Numbered from the stretch's first letter, positions 26,581 through 38,924 are shown. The stretch: DNA of 64,000 bases from Saccopteryx bilineata (GCF_036850765.1 NC_089490.1:387266558-387330557), one strand, 5' to 3'. Notes: generated by a model from the sequence alone, not told the origin. Program-made: numbers and translations.

Positions 26581-27705
26581 TGTTTTGCTTGGGATCTCTC
26601 CACACAGCAGGATGTCAGCAGTTGGGAAAACTGATCCATCCTTAGAACATTGACATATTTGAAGGTGATACCCCTGAGACTTGAAACGTATGGCTTTCTA
26701 TTTCAGGAGCTGTCTGTCACATGTCAGGAAACACGATTCAGGCTGCCCCTTTTTCCTCTCGATTCCTCCTTGTCTCCCATAGGACAGGAGGTCGGAACGT
26801 CGGAGCATTCCTTGCAAGCATTCACAGTCTTCTCCCCTGCCTTCAAGCTCCTTTACCCGTTTTGCTTCTGACTTGCCCTGAGTAGCATCTGTTTTGAAAG
26901 AAGCTTTACCTTATGTAGGACTGAAACATGAAAAGCGCAGTATCTTTGGCGTCTGGGAGTGTGACTATAAAGATGACACGGTGAAAATAAAGTGGGGCTG
27001 ATGTTTTTGAGTCCCGTGCCTCCAGAGCAGGCGAGCCCTGCTTCTAAGAGAGCCCAGCCATCCTTTCCCTACCTTCTCGGTTCCATTCTACCTTCTGGAA
27101 AAAGTACGTCTTGCAAGAAGACACAGAAGTATCATGATTGCCCTCCCACATCTGCTCTGCCTCCTGCTGATGGAACGGCAGTGACAGCTTCAGCACTGAG
27201 AGGCAGACTGGGAACCCGTGATCCTAGATGACTTCAATACAGCTTCTTTGGCAAGAAGTCAGACTTCTTATTCTAAGTATATTGATAGCTAATGCCTCTA
27301 CTACCTGTGATGCCTTTAGCTTAGAGAAGAAACAGAGGATCTCCGGGGATGTCCTCTGCTTTTCTAGAATTCAAATAGGCTATTACTGAAATTCTTTCGC
27401 AGAAAGGACCCTCTGGCAAGGTGTTTTTCTGCCTTACAGCAAAGGTTGAGTTCTTAGCATGTATCCAGGAATCCAGGCATGAGAAGAGCAGGCCTAACTT
27501 GACCACCGTCTTGTTCTGTGGTCATGAGTTTTACATTTTCCCGTTGGCAAAGGGAAGGAGAGCGTGCACATTTCTCCTGTGCCTGGTACTGTATTGAGAG
27601 TTTTCTCCTGAAAATGTGAAGAGGTAGTTGTTATTCTCATTTTTCTAAAAGAGGAAAGCAAAAGGTTAGAGGTTAGTAGATGGCCTGAGGTTACATCGTT
27701 TAAGT

Positions 27706-28057
27706 CAGGAGTAGTCAACCTTTTTATACCTACCGCCCACTTTTGTATCTCTGTTAGTAGTAAAATTTTCTAACTGCCCACTGGTTCCACAGTAATGGTG
27801 ATTTATAAAGTAGGGAAGTAACTTTACTTTATAAAATTTATAAAGCAGAGTTATAGCAAGTTAAAGCATATAATAATAATTACTTACTAAGTACTTTATG
27901 TTGGATTTTTGCTAAGTTTGGCAGAATAAATCTTTATAAAACAACTTACTATAGTTAAATCTATCCTTTTTTTTATACTTTGGTTGCTCCGCTACCGCCC
28001 ACCATGAAAGCTGGAACGCCCACTAGTGGATGGTAGGGACCAGGTTGACTGCCACTG
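27706..28057. mobile_element. hAT MITE, 352 bp
   Basis: Ends are caggagtagtcaacctt and ggttgactgccactg, imperfect inverted repeats. The perfect target duplication gtttaaat is at 27698-27705 and 28058-28065. The interior is AT-rich and non-coding, with subterminal 'ctaccgccca' copies in inverse positions near both ends. Confidence 0.92.
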
Positions 28058-28282
28058 GTTTAAGTGGCTGACTTGGGATTGGGAAGATTTTGTGGCATGT
28101 GATTAAAAAGTATGAAGTTTATTTTTAGTACTCTATTTTTATTTGTTTAGAGCACCTTTTGAAGTATTATAATCATCTAAAATACTTATTAAACGCCACA
28201 TTTCATAATACTGACTATTCAGAACTATATAAACTATGGTCCTTATTCTCAAGCAGCCAGCAGTCTTATGGGGGAGGTATGT

Positions 28283-28676
28283 AATGTCTACTGTGTTTGC
28301 TAAGGCTGCCATCATAAAACACCATAGACTGGATGACTGAAACAGCAGAAATTTATTTTCTCACCATTCTAGAGGCTGGACGGCTTAGGTGAAGATGTCA
28401 GCAGCATTGGGCTGCTCCTGAGCCTTCTGTCCTTGGCTTGCAGGTGGCCGCCCTTTGCTGCCTCTTTATATGTCATCCCTCTGTGCCTGTCTGTGAGTCC
28501 AAGTGTCCTCCTCTTATAAGGACACCAGTCAGATTGGATTAGCGCCCCTACTAATGACATCATTTTAACTTCATCACCTCTTTAATGACCATGGCTTCAA
28601 TACAGTCATATTCTAGAGTACTGGGGGTTAGGGCTGCAACATTTTGAGGGGGCACAATTCAGCCCATTCCAGTGTT
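28283..28676. repeat. Old eutherian interspersed repeat (family not named)
   Basis: Runs from 'gctaaggctgccatcataaa' through 'aatttattttctcaccattc' and 'cttataaggacaccagtcag' to 'gggttagggctgcaacattt' and 'cacaattcagcccattcc'. I recognise this text as a common eutherian repeat but will not assign the family from memory. Confidence 0.65.
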
Positions 28677-29904
28677 CGTACAAGATTCAAGAACCAAAGT
28701 TAATAGGTGTCATTTAGTGGCTCAACTGAGATATAAGGGATTTAGCTTGTTAGTGTGGAATTGGCTTCTCAGGTGTTTTCCCCTAAGCCCTTTCTCAGTT
28801 CCTTACCAGTTATGAGCAACAGTAATAATGTAAGTCCAAAGGGGGTGGGGGTGGTGCTTTTAGTACAACCCCACCCCAACTGCATGCACATCATACCACT
28901 GAGAATTGGCCTATTAGGTCAAACCCAGAATTTGCAGGATAACTTTGCCCAGGAAAGCATTCAGTGAGGTAAGCTTTGTGTCGTGGTTCCTAATCACAAG
29001 AGGATGACACATACATTATTAAAAGTTTATTAATTAGTACCCTATAAATGCTCAGTTTTTGTATTGTTATGTTTTGCTCTATCAATAGAAAGAATCTTAG
29101 TGAGATTGTGGTTGTTTTTTTTTAATTGAAATTTGGAATATTACAATTTATGTTTTAATTAAAGAAAGGGAAGATTAAAAGTATAAGATTATGTGCTAGA
29201 TTGAGAGCTTTAGAACTTTAAAAAACACTTAAGAATTCAGAAAAAAATTAACAATGCAGAAAATGCTTCTGATAAAGGTGATTCTTCTTTCTTAAGCTGT
29301 GTTGCTCAACATGGTTGATTTGGAGGGTGGAGGAATGGAGGGCAGTAAAGGAGATAGATATATGAAAATAATGCATTTCTATTTCTGAAGAAAGATATTG
29401 ACTTATCCTGTGACTATCCGTGCCTACTCTTTGCTGACTCACATAAATACATCACTTGGAGCAACCTCACCCCCCACACCCAACTCATACATGCGCACCA
29501 GGCCCCAAGATCAGTCAGACTGATTGGGAATTTAGTAGTGGATTGTAATAAGAAATCCACTGAACACTTTTTTCTCATACTTTTTATTTGTTTTTAATGA
29601 CAGAAACCTTGACTCCTCGGTCAAGATAGTTCATGACCTTCACTACTTCATCTGTGTGTTTTTAGAGCATTGGCTTCTCCTTGGCCAATCACCAGAGCAC
29701 AAGTTCTTTTGACTATTGAGACATACAGATTTCTCTCTTTTGTAAAACATGTAAATAATCTTTTTATAAGTTTTGCGTATTAGTTTATTCGTAAACCTGA
29801 GGCTACTTCTACCTCACTCCTTTAATAACAAGTCTGTGTGCATTAAGTACTAATGGCTAAGCCTGGGTTGGGGTAAGATATCTGTATTTTACTGACTTTT
29901 TTTC

Positions 29905-30273
29905 CTTTTTTTTTTGTATTTTTCCGAAGTTAGAAGCGAGGAGGCAGTCAGACAGACTCCCGCATGCACCTGACCGGGATCTACCAGCATGCCCACCAGG
30001 GAGTGATGCTCTGCCCATCTGGGGTGTTGCTCTGTTGCGGCCGGAGCCATTTTAGTGCCTGAGGCGGAGGCCACGGAGCCATCCCCAGCACCCGGGCCAA
30101 CTTTGCTCCAGGGAGCCTTGGCTGTGGGAGGGGAAGAGAGAGAGAGAGAGGAAGGAGAGGGGGAGGGGTGGAGAAGCAGATGGGCACTTCTCCTGTGTGC
30201 CTTGGTTGGGAATTGAACCCGGGACTTCCATACGCCGGGCTGATGCTCTACCGCTGAGCCAACCAGCCAGGGC
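29905..30273 (-). repeat. tRNA-derived SINE, VES-like, minus strand
   Basis: A poly(T) tail at the left and the head complement gagccaaccagccagggc at the right, with the B box as gggaattgaacccggg. The target duplication ttactgac/tactgac is at about 29889 and 30274. First of four same-strand copies in 3.7 kb. Confidence 0.93.
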
Positions 30274-30830
30274 TACTGACATATTTTTATTCTTGCACTG
30301 TGCATTGTTTTTCTGTAGCAAATTTGTTGCCATTATTGGGGCATTTTGTATTTTATATTTCTGGATCTGAGAGATAAAGTTTATCTTAATGAAGTAGTTT
30401 CTATCATCTGAGCAGCTCAGGTACTTTCAGATGATACCAGACTGCCTCCTCTGCAGAGGAAGTAACTCTTAAGGGAGTTGGGAGCTGAACCAGCTTGGAG
30501 AAAGGCACAGCTCAGTACCCATGACGGGCATGAGTGATGGTGGTTTGGTAACTGTGCATCTGTTTTCATCCTGTGCTTTCCACTGATTCTTAGTTTGTGA
30601 CTTTCAACAAATCACTTGCCTTGAACTGTCTCCATTTTATCATGTTTGTTTTTATAATTCCCAGTAAAGGCTAACTCTTAATTGTGTTGTAATAACCAAA
30701 GAAAGAGATCAAGGGTGACTGGGAGTATTTTATTGTCTAGACAGCTACTCCCTAAATGTTGTTGAGGAAACTTCTTGGTTATACAGTTTTTCTTAGAAAG
30801 ATCTTCCAGCCTCACTCAAGATAAACTTTT

Positions 30831-31229
30831 TTTCTTTTTTCTTTTTTGTACTTTTCTGAAGCTGGAAACGGGGAGAGACAGTCAGACAGACTCCCGCATG
30901 CGCCCAACCAGGATCCACCCGGCACACCCACCAGGGGCGACGCTCTGCCCACCAGGGGGCGATGCTCTGCCCCTCCGTGGCGTCGCTCTGCCGCGACCAG
31001 AGCCACTCTAGCGCCTGAGGCAGAGGCCAAGGAGCCATCCCCAGTGCCCGGGCCATCCTTGCTCCAATGGAGCCTTGGCTGTGGGAGGGGAAGAGAGAGA
31101 CAGAGAGGAAGGAGGGGGTGGGGGTGGAGAAGCAAATGGGCGCTTCTCCTATGTGCCCTGGCCGGGAATCGAACCTGGGTTCCCCGCACGCCAGGCCGAC
31201 GCTCTACCGCTGAGCCAACCGGCCAGGGC
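30831..31229 (-). repeat. tRNA-derived SINE, VES-like, minus strand
   Basis: Full-length, with intact A-box and B-box complements (gctgagccaaccggccaggg; gggaatcgaacctggg). The target duplication caagataaactttt is at 30817-30830 and from 31230. Few mutations against its neighbours, so it is young. Confidence 0.95.
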
Positions 31230-31494
31230 CAAGATAAACTTTTAATAGTTCTTGCAACTGTGCTGGGTCAGGTTTAATGCCTCTCTTAAGTTGGTTAACA
31301 GCATCTAATAGGACTGTGGCTGGGACAGGAAGGCTTCTGGAGAAGCTGAGCCCCATAGAGGGTTAGGAACCTTGAAGTCATTGGTTGATTGCTTCTGTGA
31401 GCTGTGCAGAGACAGTTCAGCATGTGCTCCAGTTTCACCCGAGGTCAGTCAGGAAGTCTGGAGAAAAGCAGGACCAGTAAACCCTGTGCACCTG

Positions 31495-31620
31495 TCAGGG
31501 CTTCATTTTCTCATCTGTGACATTGGGTTAATGTACTTGGGTTGTGAAGAGTAAATAAGTTCATACAGGTGAAGCACTTAAAATAGTGCCTGGTAAGTGT
31601 CTGGTTTAAGCAACAAATAC
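31495..31620 (+). repeat. MIR SINE fragment
   Basis: 'cattttctcatctgtgac', 'gaagagtaaataagttcat' and 'gcacttaaaatagtgcctgg' are the 3' half of MIR. An L2-like stretch (caacaaatacttatag... to about 31735) follows. Confidence 0.65.
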
Positions 31621-31979
31621 TTATAGAGGTCGTATTTTGTCCTAGATACAGTTTTGAGTGCTGGGAATGCACTAATTATAAAAAAAGATGGAAATCCCTG
31701 CCTGTATGGAGCTTACTTGTTCTGAAGGGAATGAGTATTAGATGGTGATGATGATGATAGAAGTGAAATCAACTGGGAACATTAAGGTGTTGTTTTCACC
31801 TTTTCTATAGTGGCATTTGCCTTTTACACTGAAATAAGTCTTTTGGGAAATTTCTGTATTGATGGTTTGTAGGTTGCTTCTTGCCTTCGCTTTCTATCTT
31901 CCACTACATTGCAAACTTCTCCCATTCTGGAGCCTATTGTATAACTTCGAGAAAGAAAGGAGTTTGAAATCCCCATTCC

Positions 31980-32372
31980 TTTTTTTTTTTTTTTTTTTTT
32001 TTTTTGTATTTTTCTGAAGTTGGAAATGGGGAGGCAGTTAGACAGACTCCCGCATGCGCCCGACGGGGATCCACCCGGCATGCCCACCAGATGGGCAATG
32101 ATCTGCCCATCTGGGGCATCGCTCTGCTGCGATCAGAGCCATTCTAGTGCCTGAGGCAGAGGCCATGGAGCCATCCTCAGTGCCCAGGCCATCTTTTGCT
32201 CCAATGGAGCCTTGGCTGCGGGAGGGGAAGAGAGAGAGAGAGAGAGAGGAAGGAGAGGGGGAGGGGTGGAGAAGCAGATGGGCGCTTCTCCTGTGTGCCC
32301 TGGTCGGGAATCGAATCTGGGACTCCCGCATGCCAGGCCGATGCTCTACCACTGAGCCAACCGGCCAAGGCC
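31980..32372 (-). repeat. tRNA-derived SINE, VES-like, minus strand
   Basis: Full-length with a 26-base T tail at 31980-32005. Head complement at the right end. The target duplication gaaatccccattcctt / aaaatccccattcttt flanks it at about 31966 and 32373. Confidence 0.95.
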
Positions 32373-32598
32373 AAAATCCCCATTCTTTACCTGCCTCACC
32401 TTGCCCCATTCTTTCTCTGTACCCTCTCACTGATGATAACTCAGGTTTTAAACTCTTTATAGGAATCAACCATGTAATCTGTTGCCATGTGAGCTTGTAA
32501 ATAGCTTGTAAACACATACTGTCCCTTGGGAAAAAAAACAGCCAGTCTAATTAAAAACTTGTGAGCTTAAGTGAGCACACTATTTTGCCATTAGAAAG

Positions 32599-33218
32599 TG
32601 TAAAGCTAGTAGCCACGGCCACCATCACAGCTGCCTGGCCCTTGCAGGTTCACATTTGATTTGGACAGATAGTAATGAAACAATGGAGCCAAGAACTAGT
32701 TGGCCATTAGCTTTAATCCTAGCTTGCACCTGGCAGGCAAGAAATACACATAGTGGGAAAACACTTCCCTTTCCATTCAGGACTCCCAAAGCTACTGACT
32801 TATCCGAATTTCCTAGAATCAAAGGTTTCTAGCTCACCAGCCTTATTCACCTCTGTTCCCCATCTCCTTCTCTCTCTGCACAAACTGCACAAACTGGCTT
32901 CTCCTTCAGCCATCTTGGCTGCTTCTCCTATCCTCCACGTGGCCTTTCTCTGCTCTCCTCTCTAATGCTAATCTCAGGAACCGAGAGAGAGTAAGCTCCC
33001 GGTCTGCCCATTTTATAATGTAGAAATCAAAACCTTTAATCCAATATACAAACAAGGAAGTCTCTGATACAAAGTCACTTAGGGTGTGAAAGGCTTAGTC
33101 TTAAAACTAAGCCTTAGGGTATAACGAACCTGCCTGCTTATAGCCTGTCCCCCACTCCCAGTGCAAACTATACGCGAGCAAACCTATATATCATATTTAC
33201 AAACTTATTTGACCAACA
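32599..33218 (-). mobile_element. Solo LTR of an endogenous retrovirus, minus strand
   Basis: Read on the minus strand it begins TGTTGGTCAAATAAG and ends CTAGCTTTACA, the TG...CA ends of an LTR. The perfect 5-bp target duplication gaaag lies at 32594-32598 and 33219-33223. Inside are a TATA-like box (complement of 33011-33017) and an ATTAAA polyadenylation signal (complement of 32712-32717). It shares long stretches with the LTR at 46269-46988. No internal viral genes are adjacent, so the provirus has recombined down to one LTR. Confidence 0.93.
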
Positions 33219-33266
33219 GAAAGTATCACCATGAACTTCATCATTTAGACCTCTTCCTCACATTTT

Positions 33267-33639
33267 TTTTTTTTTTTTTTTGTATTTTTCTGAAGCCGGA
33301 AACGGGGAGAGACAGTCAGACAGACTCCCGCATGCGCCCGACCGGGATCCACCCGGCACGCCCACCAGGGGGCGACGCTCTGCCCACCAGGGCAGAGCCC
33401 TTCCGGGGCATCGCTCTGTTGCGACCAGAGCCACTCTAGCGCCTGGGGCAGAGGCCAAGGAGCCATCTTTTTGCTCCAATGGAGCCTCAGCTGCGGGAGG
33501 GGAAGAGAGAGACAGAGAGGAAGGGGGGGGGGGTAGAGAAGCAGATGGGTGCTTCTCCTGTGTGCCCTGGCCGGGAATCGAACCTGGGACTTCTGCATGC
33601 GAGGCCGATGCTCTACCACTGAGCCAACCGGCCAGGGCT
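33267..33639 (-). repeat. tRNA-derived SINE, VES-like, minus strand
   Basis: Tail at the left (T run to 33281), head complement gagccaaccggccagggc at the right. Target duplication cttcctcacattttt at 33252-33266 and 33641 on. It lies 48 bp from the end of the solo LTR. Confidence 0.95.
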
Positions 33640-34963
33640 TCTTCCTCACATTTTTGTGCTAAGGAACATATGCTGTAGCCATTTTCTCTAGTAACTGTAA
33701 GTGTAACTAACTACATGTTAATTTTTTAATCACTTCTTATAAATATAAATGCTAAGATGAGATGAACAGAAGGAAATCTTTGCTTCTAAATGGATGAAAA
33801 GTGCTTATGTATGGGTCTCGGGGAATTTCCCAACCAGCACCTTTTAGAATAGGACTTGAGTATTGGTCCATGCCCTGGCTGTTTTTCTAACCTCTGAGTG
33901 GCTCATAGTTTTAAATGTAAAGAATGAAATCTAGAACTCTTAGAAATTAAGCTATACCAAGGGCAAGTTGTGTATCCAACTATTCATTTGGGCTGCTGCT
34001 GCTGTTGAGAGTTCTTCAGAAATTCTTAGGAGCACGGTAGGGAGACACGGCCTGGAAGACTGTGTAAAAACATCTTCAACTTAGGGCCAGGAAAACGGGG
34101 CAAGGTTTTAAGCAAGTTCTCAAAGTTCTGAAGAGAGAAAAAGTCCATTTAATGTGGTACAGAGTTTCATAGCTGCATTTGTTAATATTAAGGTGAGTTT
34201 TTTTTAAGTTTTCTATGTGCCAACTGGGTAGAGACTATTTTAAACAAGACAAAACAACAAATCTACTGTGGATTCTAAATTCTAGTATATTTTTAGAAGG
34301 CTGGGAATGTGAGATGAGGTAAAAATAAAATTGAGATTAGGTCTTAGGATATATTAATTCCTAGTGAGAATCACTGGGCTCTGTATGAGATCCTAGGAGA
34401 AGACGGAAATGTGTTCACTAGGTATGATACATCAGATCTCGCCCTGGCAGTGGCGTCATCTAAAACCGTTCTCAGCTGTTCCCTCGGAGCAGCACGGCTT
34501 AAAATAGAGACCCCTCTGCTTAAGCCAAGTCTAGTCCTGCTTCATTGCTGCTGTTGGGAAAAATAAGTGGTGACATTGAGAATGGTATTCTACCTTAATT
34601 CATTGCAGTTTTCCAAGCCACGTGAGCCTGACTCTAGAGGGGCGGCAGGGTACTACGTAAAGGAGCTGTGAGGACCCGTAGAAAACCACTACCCTAAATC
34701 TGTAGCGTTTATGGGCTGATATTTTGAAACCTTGTCCTTAAATGGAGGCTAGTAAATTTTTAGTTTAGCTGGGAAGATAAGGCCCCCCCCCCATTAAATA
34801 TCAGGGGGGCAGAGACTAGATCCTGACGTTTGTGTTCGGGTTGTCAGGTGAATTAGAAAAGAAGGCGATGGAGGTTGCGGAGGCGCTGACGTTCATGACG
34901 AGGACTAAGAATAGTCCGGGCCGTGAGGAGTTGGGGTGAAGGGAAGAGCTCTACCACTAACTC

Positions 34964-35004
34964 TTGTGTGAGTGCGTGTGCGCGTGTGTGTTGTGTGTGT
35001 GTAT
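34964..35004. repeat. TG-rich microsatellite
   Basis: An interrupted run of TG dinucleotides with CG and TTG interruptions. Confidence 0.8.
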
Positions 35005-35075
35005 GAATTCCTAGTGAGTATTACTCAGATGTGAGAGTGCGGATTTTTGTTTTATTTATTTTAAAATTTGTTTTG

Positions 35076-35424
35076 GCCTGACCGGGCGGTGGCGCAGTGG
35101 ATAGAACGTCGGACTGGGATGCCGAAGACCCAGGTTCGAGACCCCGAGGTCGCCATCTTGAGCACGGGCTCATCTGGTTTGAGCAAAAGCTCACCAGCTT
35201 GAGCCCAAGGTCGCTGGCTCCAGCAAGGGGTTACTCGGTCTGCTGAAGGCCCATAGTCAAGGCACGTATGAGAAAGCAATCAATGAACAATTAAGGTGTT
35301 GCAACGCGCAATGAAAAACTAATGATTGATGCTTCTCATCTCTCTCCCTTCCTGTCTGTCTGTCCCTGTCTATCCCTCTCTCTGACTCTCTCTCTGTCTC
35401 TGTAAAAAACAAAAACAAACAAAC
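35076..35424 (+). repeat. tRNA-derived SINE, long GGTGGCGC-head type
   Basis: Starts gcctgaccgggcggtggcgc, B box ggttcgagacc near 35132, ends in CT-rich sequence and a (CAAA)n tail. Target duplication aaaatttgttttg at 35063-35075 and 35425-35437. Confidence 0.95.
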
Positions 35425-35754
35425 AAAATTTGTTTTGTAGCTGGCTACTTGATAGATTTTTCATTTTAACTCTGATAAGTTTTTAGCCAATCCTCAAGGG
35501 TTTTCTTACCAGCCAATCTATGGAAAGCTCTTGGATTTATTTTCAAATTTCTGTCCTTTCTGTTTTCTTATTAATCACTTTGACTAAATTTCTTAAGTTT
35601 ATTTCCTTCTTTTCCAACTTATCCAATTGGACACTAGAGTTTTGTATAGTAATTCTGTGTACATCAGAGTAAAGTTAAAATCTGAGACTAGAAACAATCG
35701 AAATTTCACAAATATTGAGGGCTTAGTAGATTTTATCTCTAGGATTTTAAATAA

Positions 35755-35895
35755 TTTATTGGGGTGATGTTGGTTAATAGGGTCATACAGGTTTCAGGTG
35801 TATAATTCTGATATGTGACCTGCTGCATTGTGTGCCCACCACCCAGAGTCACATCATCTTCTGTCACCGTATGCTTGGCCTCACCTCTAAGATTT
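35755..35895 (-). repeat. L1 3'-end fragment, minus strand
   Basis: 'tttattggggtgatgttgg', 'gtttcaggtgtataattctg' and 'gtgcccaccacccagagtca' match the reverse of an L1 3'-region sequence also present at 37350-37505. Confidence 0.6.
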
Positions 35896-36224
35896 TTAAC
35901 AAAAAGTGGCTATATGCTTTTTTCTTTTAAGTAGATGAGACAGGTTATCAGTCTTCACCTTAACATTTAAGGCAAATACCTGATTTTTTATTTTAGTGAA
36001 ATAGTTGATGAGGAAAGAAAATGTTTTAATATTTTCTGTCAGCCACAAGTCCCCATAGATTTAAGGATTTTAATAGAATGTCATACTATATGTACATAAA
36101 CTAGGTTAAAAAGTTTATAGTACTCAATGAATTCAATTTTATGGTTTTTCTTTCAAAACACATTAAAAATAATGTGCTATTTTTTGGGGGGGAGGTACTC
36201 CTTCCTTCAGGAGGTCGAGCTTAA

Positions 36225-37045
36225 TTATGTTCTCCTTGAATATGGACTGAACATATTGACTTGCTCCTCACAAGTAGGATATGGAATGGGAACAGTAGTA
36301 GCTTTATAATGGAGAAACCTGAAAGACTCTACCTGAACCAGGGTTAACTTTACCTGTAATGAGTCACGTGGATGTCACCTATCCCCGATACAATATGAAG
36401 AGAAGGGCATATCACCTCTGTAGTAGTTTCTAAAATCCATACCTTCTAATAGTTAGACAACATCAGATCAACCCAAACTGGGGGACATTCTACAAAATTT
36501 CTAACCAGTAGTACTATTCAAAAGTGTAATGGTGATGAAAGAAACTGTCACAGATTGGACTAAGGCAGTGGTCGGCAAACTCATTAGTCAACAGAGCCAG
36601 ATATCAACAGTACAACGATTGAAATTTCTTTTGAGAGCCAAATTTTTTAAACTTAAACTATATAGATAGGTACATGCCTTATTGAGGTAGTGCCCACACG
36701 TGGTATTTTGTGGAAGAGCCACACTCAAGGGGCCAAAGAGCTGCATGTGGCTCTCGAGCTGCAGTCTGCCGACCAGGGGACTAAGGAGACGTGACAACTA
36801 AAGGCAGTGCAGTGTCCCGGATTAGTTTCTGGAACAGAAAACAAAAAAAAAACCTGAGAAAATCTGAAAAGAAAAAAAAGCCAACAGTTCAACTTCTGAG
36901 TTTTAGCTTGATCATTATACCCTGCTGATCCAAGATGTTACCATAGGGGGACTGGGGGGGGGGGAGGTTTGGGAGCTCTCTGCACTGCTTTTACACTGTT
37001 CTCTAAGTCGAAAATCATTTCAAAATAAAGAGTTAAAAAAGAAAG
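36225..37045 (+). repeat. Old L1M-type LINE 3' end, split by a hAT MITE
   Basis: The text 'ggagaaacctgaaagactct', 'gggacattctacaaaatttc', 'aaactgtcacag' and, beyond the MITE, 'ggagacgtgacaactaaagg' and the terminal 'tttcaaaataaagagttaaa' follows an old L1 3' untranslated region. Removing 36566-36778 and one 8-bp duplication restores the reading of the L1. Confidence 0.75.
36566..36778. mobile_element. hAT MITE, 213 bp, in an old L1
   Basis: Ends cagtggtcggcaaac and gtctgccgaccaggg form an inverted repeat with a few changes. The perfect 8-bp target duplication gactaagg lies at 36558-36565 and 36779-36786. Non-coding interior containing 'gagccacactcaaggggcc'. Confidence 0.94.
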
Positions 37046-37349
37046 CAATTACAACTTTGCATGGTAAAGAAATAAAAAGAAATATTTACACATAGCAAAA
37101 AGTTGTGATATGAGCCTTGCTACTGATGTGAACAATGTCTGTGGCTTGTGTGAAGTCCCAGTGAGTGTGGTCTGTGAGTTCCGCCAGTGCTGCGTTCAGA
37201 CTGTGGCGGTGACAGGCTGGAAGACTGCTAGGTGGAGGAGCCTCGAGGCCTCGGGCGGCCAGGTGGGGGTGCACGTGGGGAGTGCGTGTGAAGCCGCTTC
37301 ACCAATGAGGGAGCGAAAACAAGCACGCTCGCATTTTCTGTAGTTAGGT

Positions 37350-37505
37350 ATTTTATTTTTTACTGAGTTTATTGGGGTGATGGTTAATAAAATTCTACTG
37401 GTTTCAGGTGTACAGTTCTATAACACACCATCTGTACGCTGCTCTGTGTGTTCATCACCCCAAGTCAAGTCTCTCCATCACCATCTATCCCCCCTCTTGG
37501 TATTT
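37350..37505 (-). repeat. L1 3'-end fragment, minus strand
   Basis: Same text as at 35755-35895 ('gtttattggggtgatggtta', 'gtttcaggtgtacagttct', 'gtgttcatcaccccaagtc'). A (TTTG)n run follows at 37569-37592. Confidence 0.6.
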
Positions 37506-38624
37506 TAAATGTAAATTAACAAAATAAGGGGAAAAAATGTTGTGCTGATAAATCCCAGGTGTATTAGCCTTTTGTTTGTTTGTTTGTTTGTTTCAGAAAT
37601 TCCTTTTTATTTTAAAGAAGGTAAATTCTGTTTATTGTTGTTGAGTGAATCCTTGAATAAAGGTTTGTCAGATGCTGGCGAACTTCCTCTATCCTCCAGA
37701 AAAACTGGTAATGTGGGCATTGCAAGTTTTATAAACATTCAGCACATGAGAAGTGCCTCTGAGGGGTTTTGTTGATACTGTTTTCCCTAATTTTAAGTTG
37801 TTGTGTAACTCTTATGTTTATAAAAATGGAGTAAGCAAAAGAATAAACAAAGCAGTCTTGCTTGTACTACTTCTCACCTAGAAATCTGGGTGCTTGGGTT
37901 ATACTTTGACCTCACCCCTGGTTTCTTCAGCTGTCAGGTAGAGGTTATGAGAGCCTGTCTCCGCTGCTCCAGGCTGCGGGGAGGTTGTTCGTGAGGGGCA
38001 GTGGGCTCCCTGCCCTGGCACGCTCGCCGCTGCAGCAGGGCAGTGAGACACGACCCAGCGGCCCCTGAGAAGCCTGCTGCCAAGGAAACTGGAAGGCGGG
38101 ATGCTCGCTGGCTCCATTTGTCACAGCAAACAAAGGAAAGGGCGCCGTGCACCTTTCGTGCATGTGTTTGGAAAGACTTGGAATCCCTTTGGAAGTTTCA
38201 GATTCATCTTCAGACACAGCTTTGAAAAATTAATCCATGAGGTGTGGAAATATTTTCCAGCCCTGTGCCTGAAATAAATGGTTCTGTCAATGTTGGTGCG
38301 TTAAGAGAATTTCCTCTAGCTCACATCTCCTGACTGTCCTAGGTTGCTCAGAGGCAGAGGACTTTTGCATCTTTAATGGTGCAGCTGTTTTTTTTTTTTT
38401 AATTTTTTGAGGGAGAAGGTTACTGTTTTATTTAATATGTCTTGCTTGGTTCTCTGAGTTTCTTGGGTCTGTGTTTTGTTTTTCATTCATTTTGGAAATT
38501 TTTAGCCATTACTTCTTTAAATATATATGTTGCCTTGTCTGTCACCTCCTCTTATAAGTTTATTAGGACATTTGGTGTCACCCTATAGTTCTTGGACACC
38601 CTGCTCTCCTTTCTTTCTTTTAAT

Positions 38625-38798
38625 TTACTTTACTGATTTTAGAGAAAAGGAAAGGGGAGAGAGACAGACAAAAATCAGTTTGTTGTTCCACTTATTTATG
38701 CATTCCTTGGTTGATTCTTGTATGTGCCCTGAGCAGGGATCAAACCTGCAACCTTGATGTATCAGGACAGTGCTCTAACTAACTGAGCTACCAGGCCC
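38625..38798 (-). repeat. Old tRNA-derived SINE, minus strand
   Basis: 'tatgtgccctgagcaggg', 'caaacctgcaacc' (degenerate B box) and 'gctctaactaactgagctac' with 'caggccc' at the right end are the complement of a tRNA-SINE head. It is clearly more diverged than the young families. Confidence 0.75.
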
Positions 38799-38924
38799 TC
38801 TTCTGTTTTCTTTTACTCTTTTTTTCTCTTTGCATTTTGGTTTGACTCATTTCTTTTTCTATTCCAAGTTTACTCTTTTTTCCCTCTGCTGTATGCAGTA
38901 TAAGCTTGTCAAAGAAATTCTTTT

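Noticed and set aside
32599..33218. Full provirus between the two LTRs (32.6-47.0 kb)
   Set aside because: The LTRs are in opposite orientation, each has its own target duplication, and no gag, pol or env-like frame lies between.
30812..33678. Open frames of 119-159 codons on both strands
   Set aside because: They lie within VES-like SINEs and their purine tracts; repeated at each SINE copy.
37569..37592. CRISPR-like or regulatory tandem repeat
   Set aside because: Simple (TTTG)n microsatellite without spacers.
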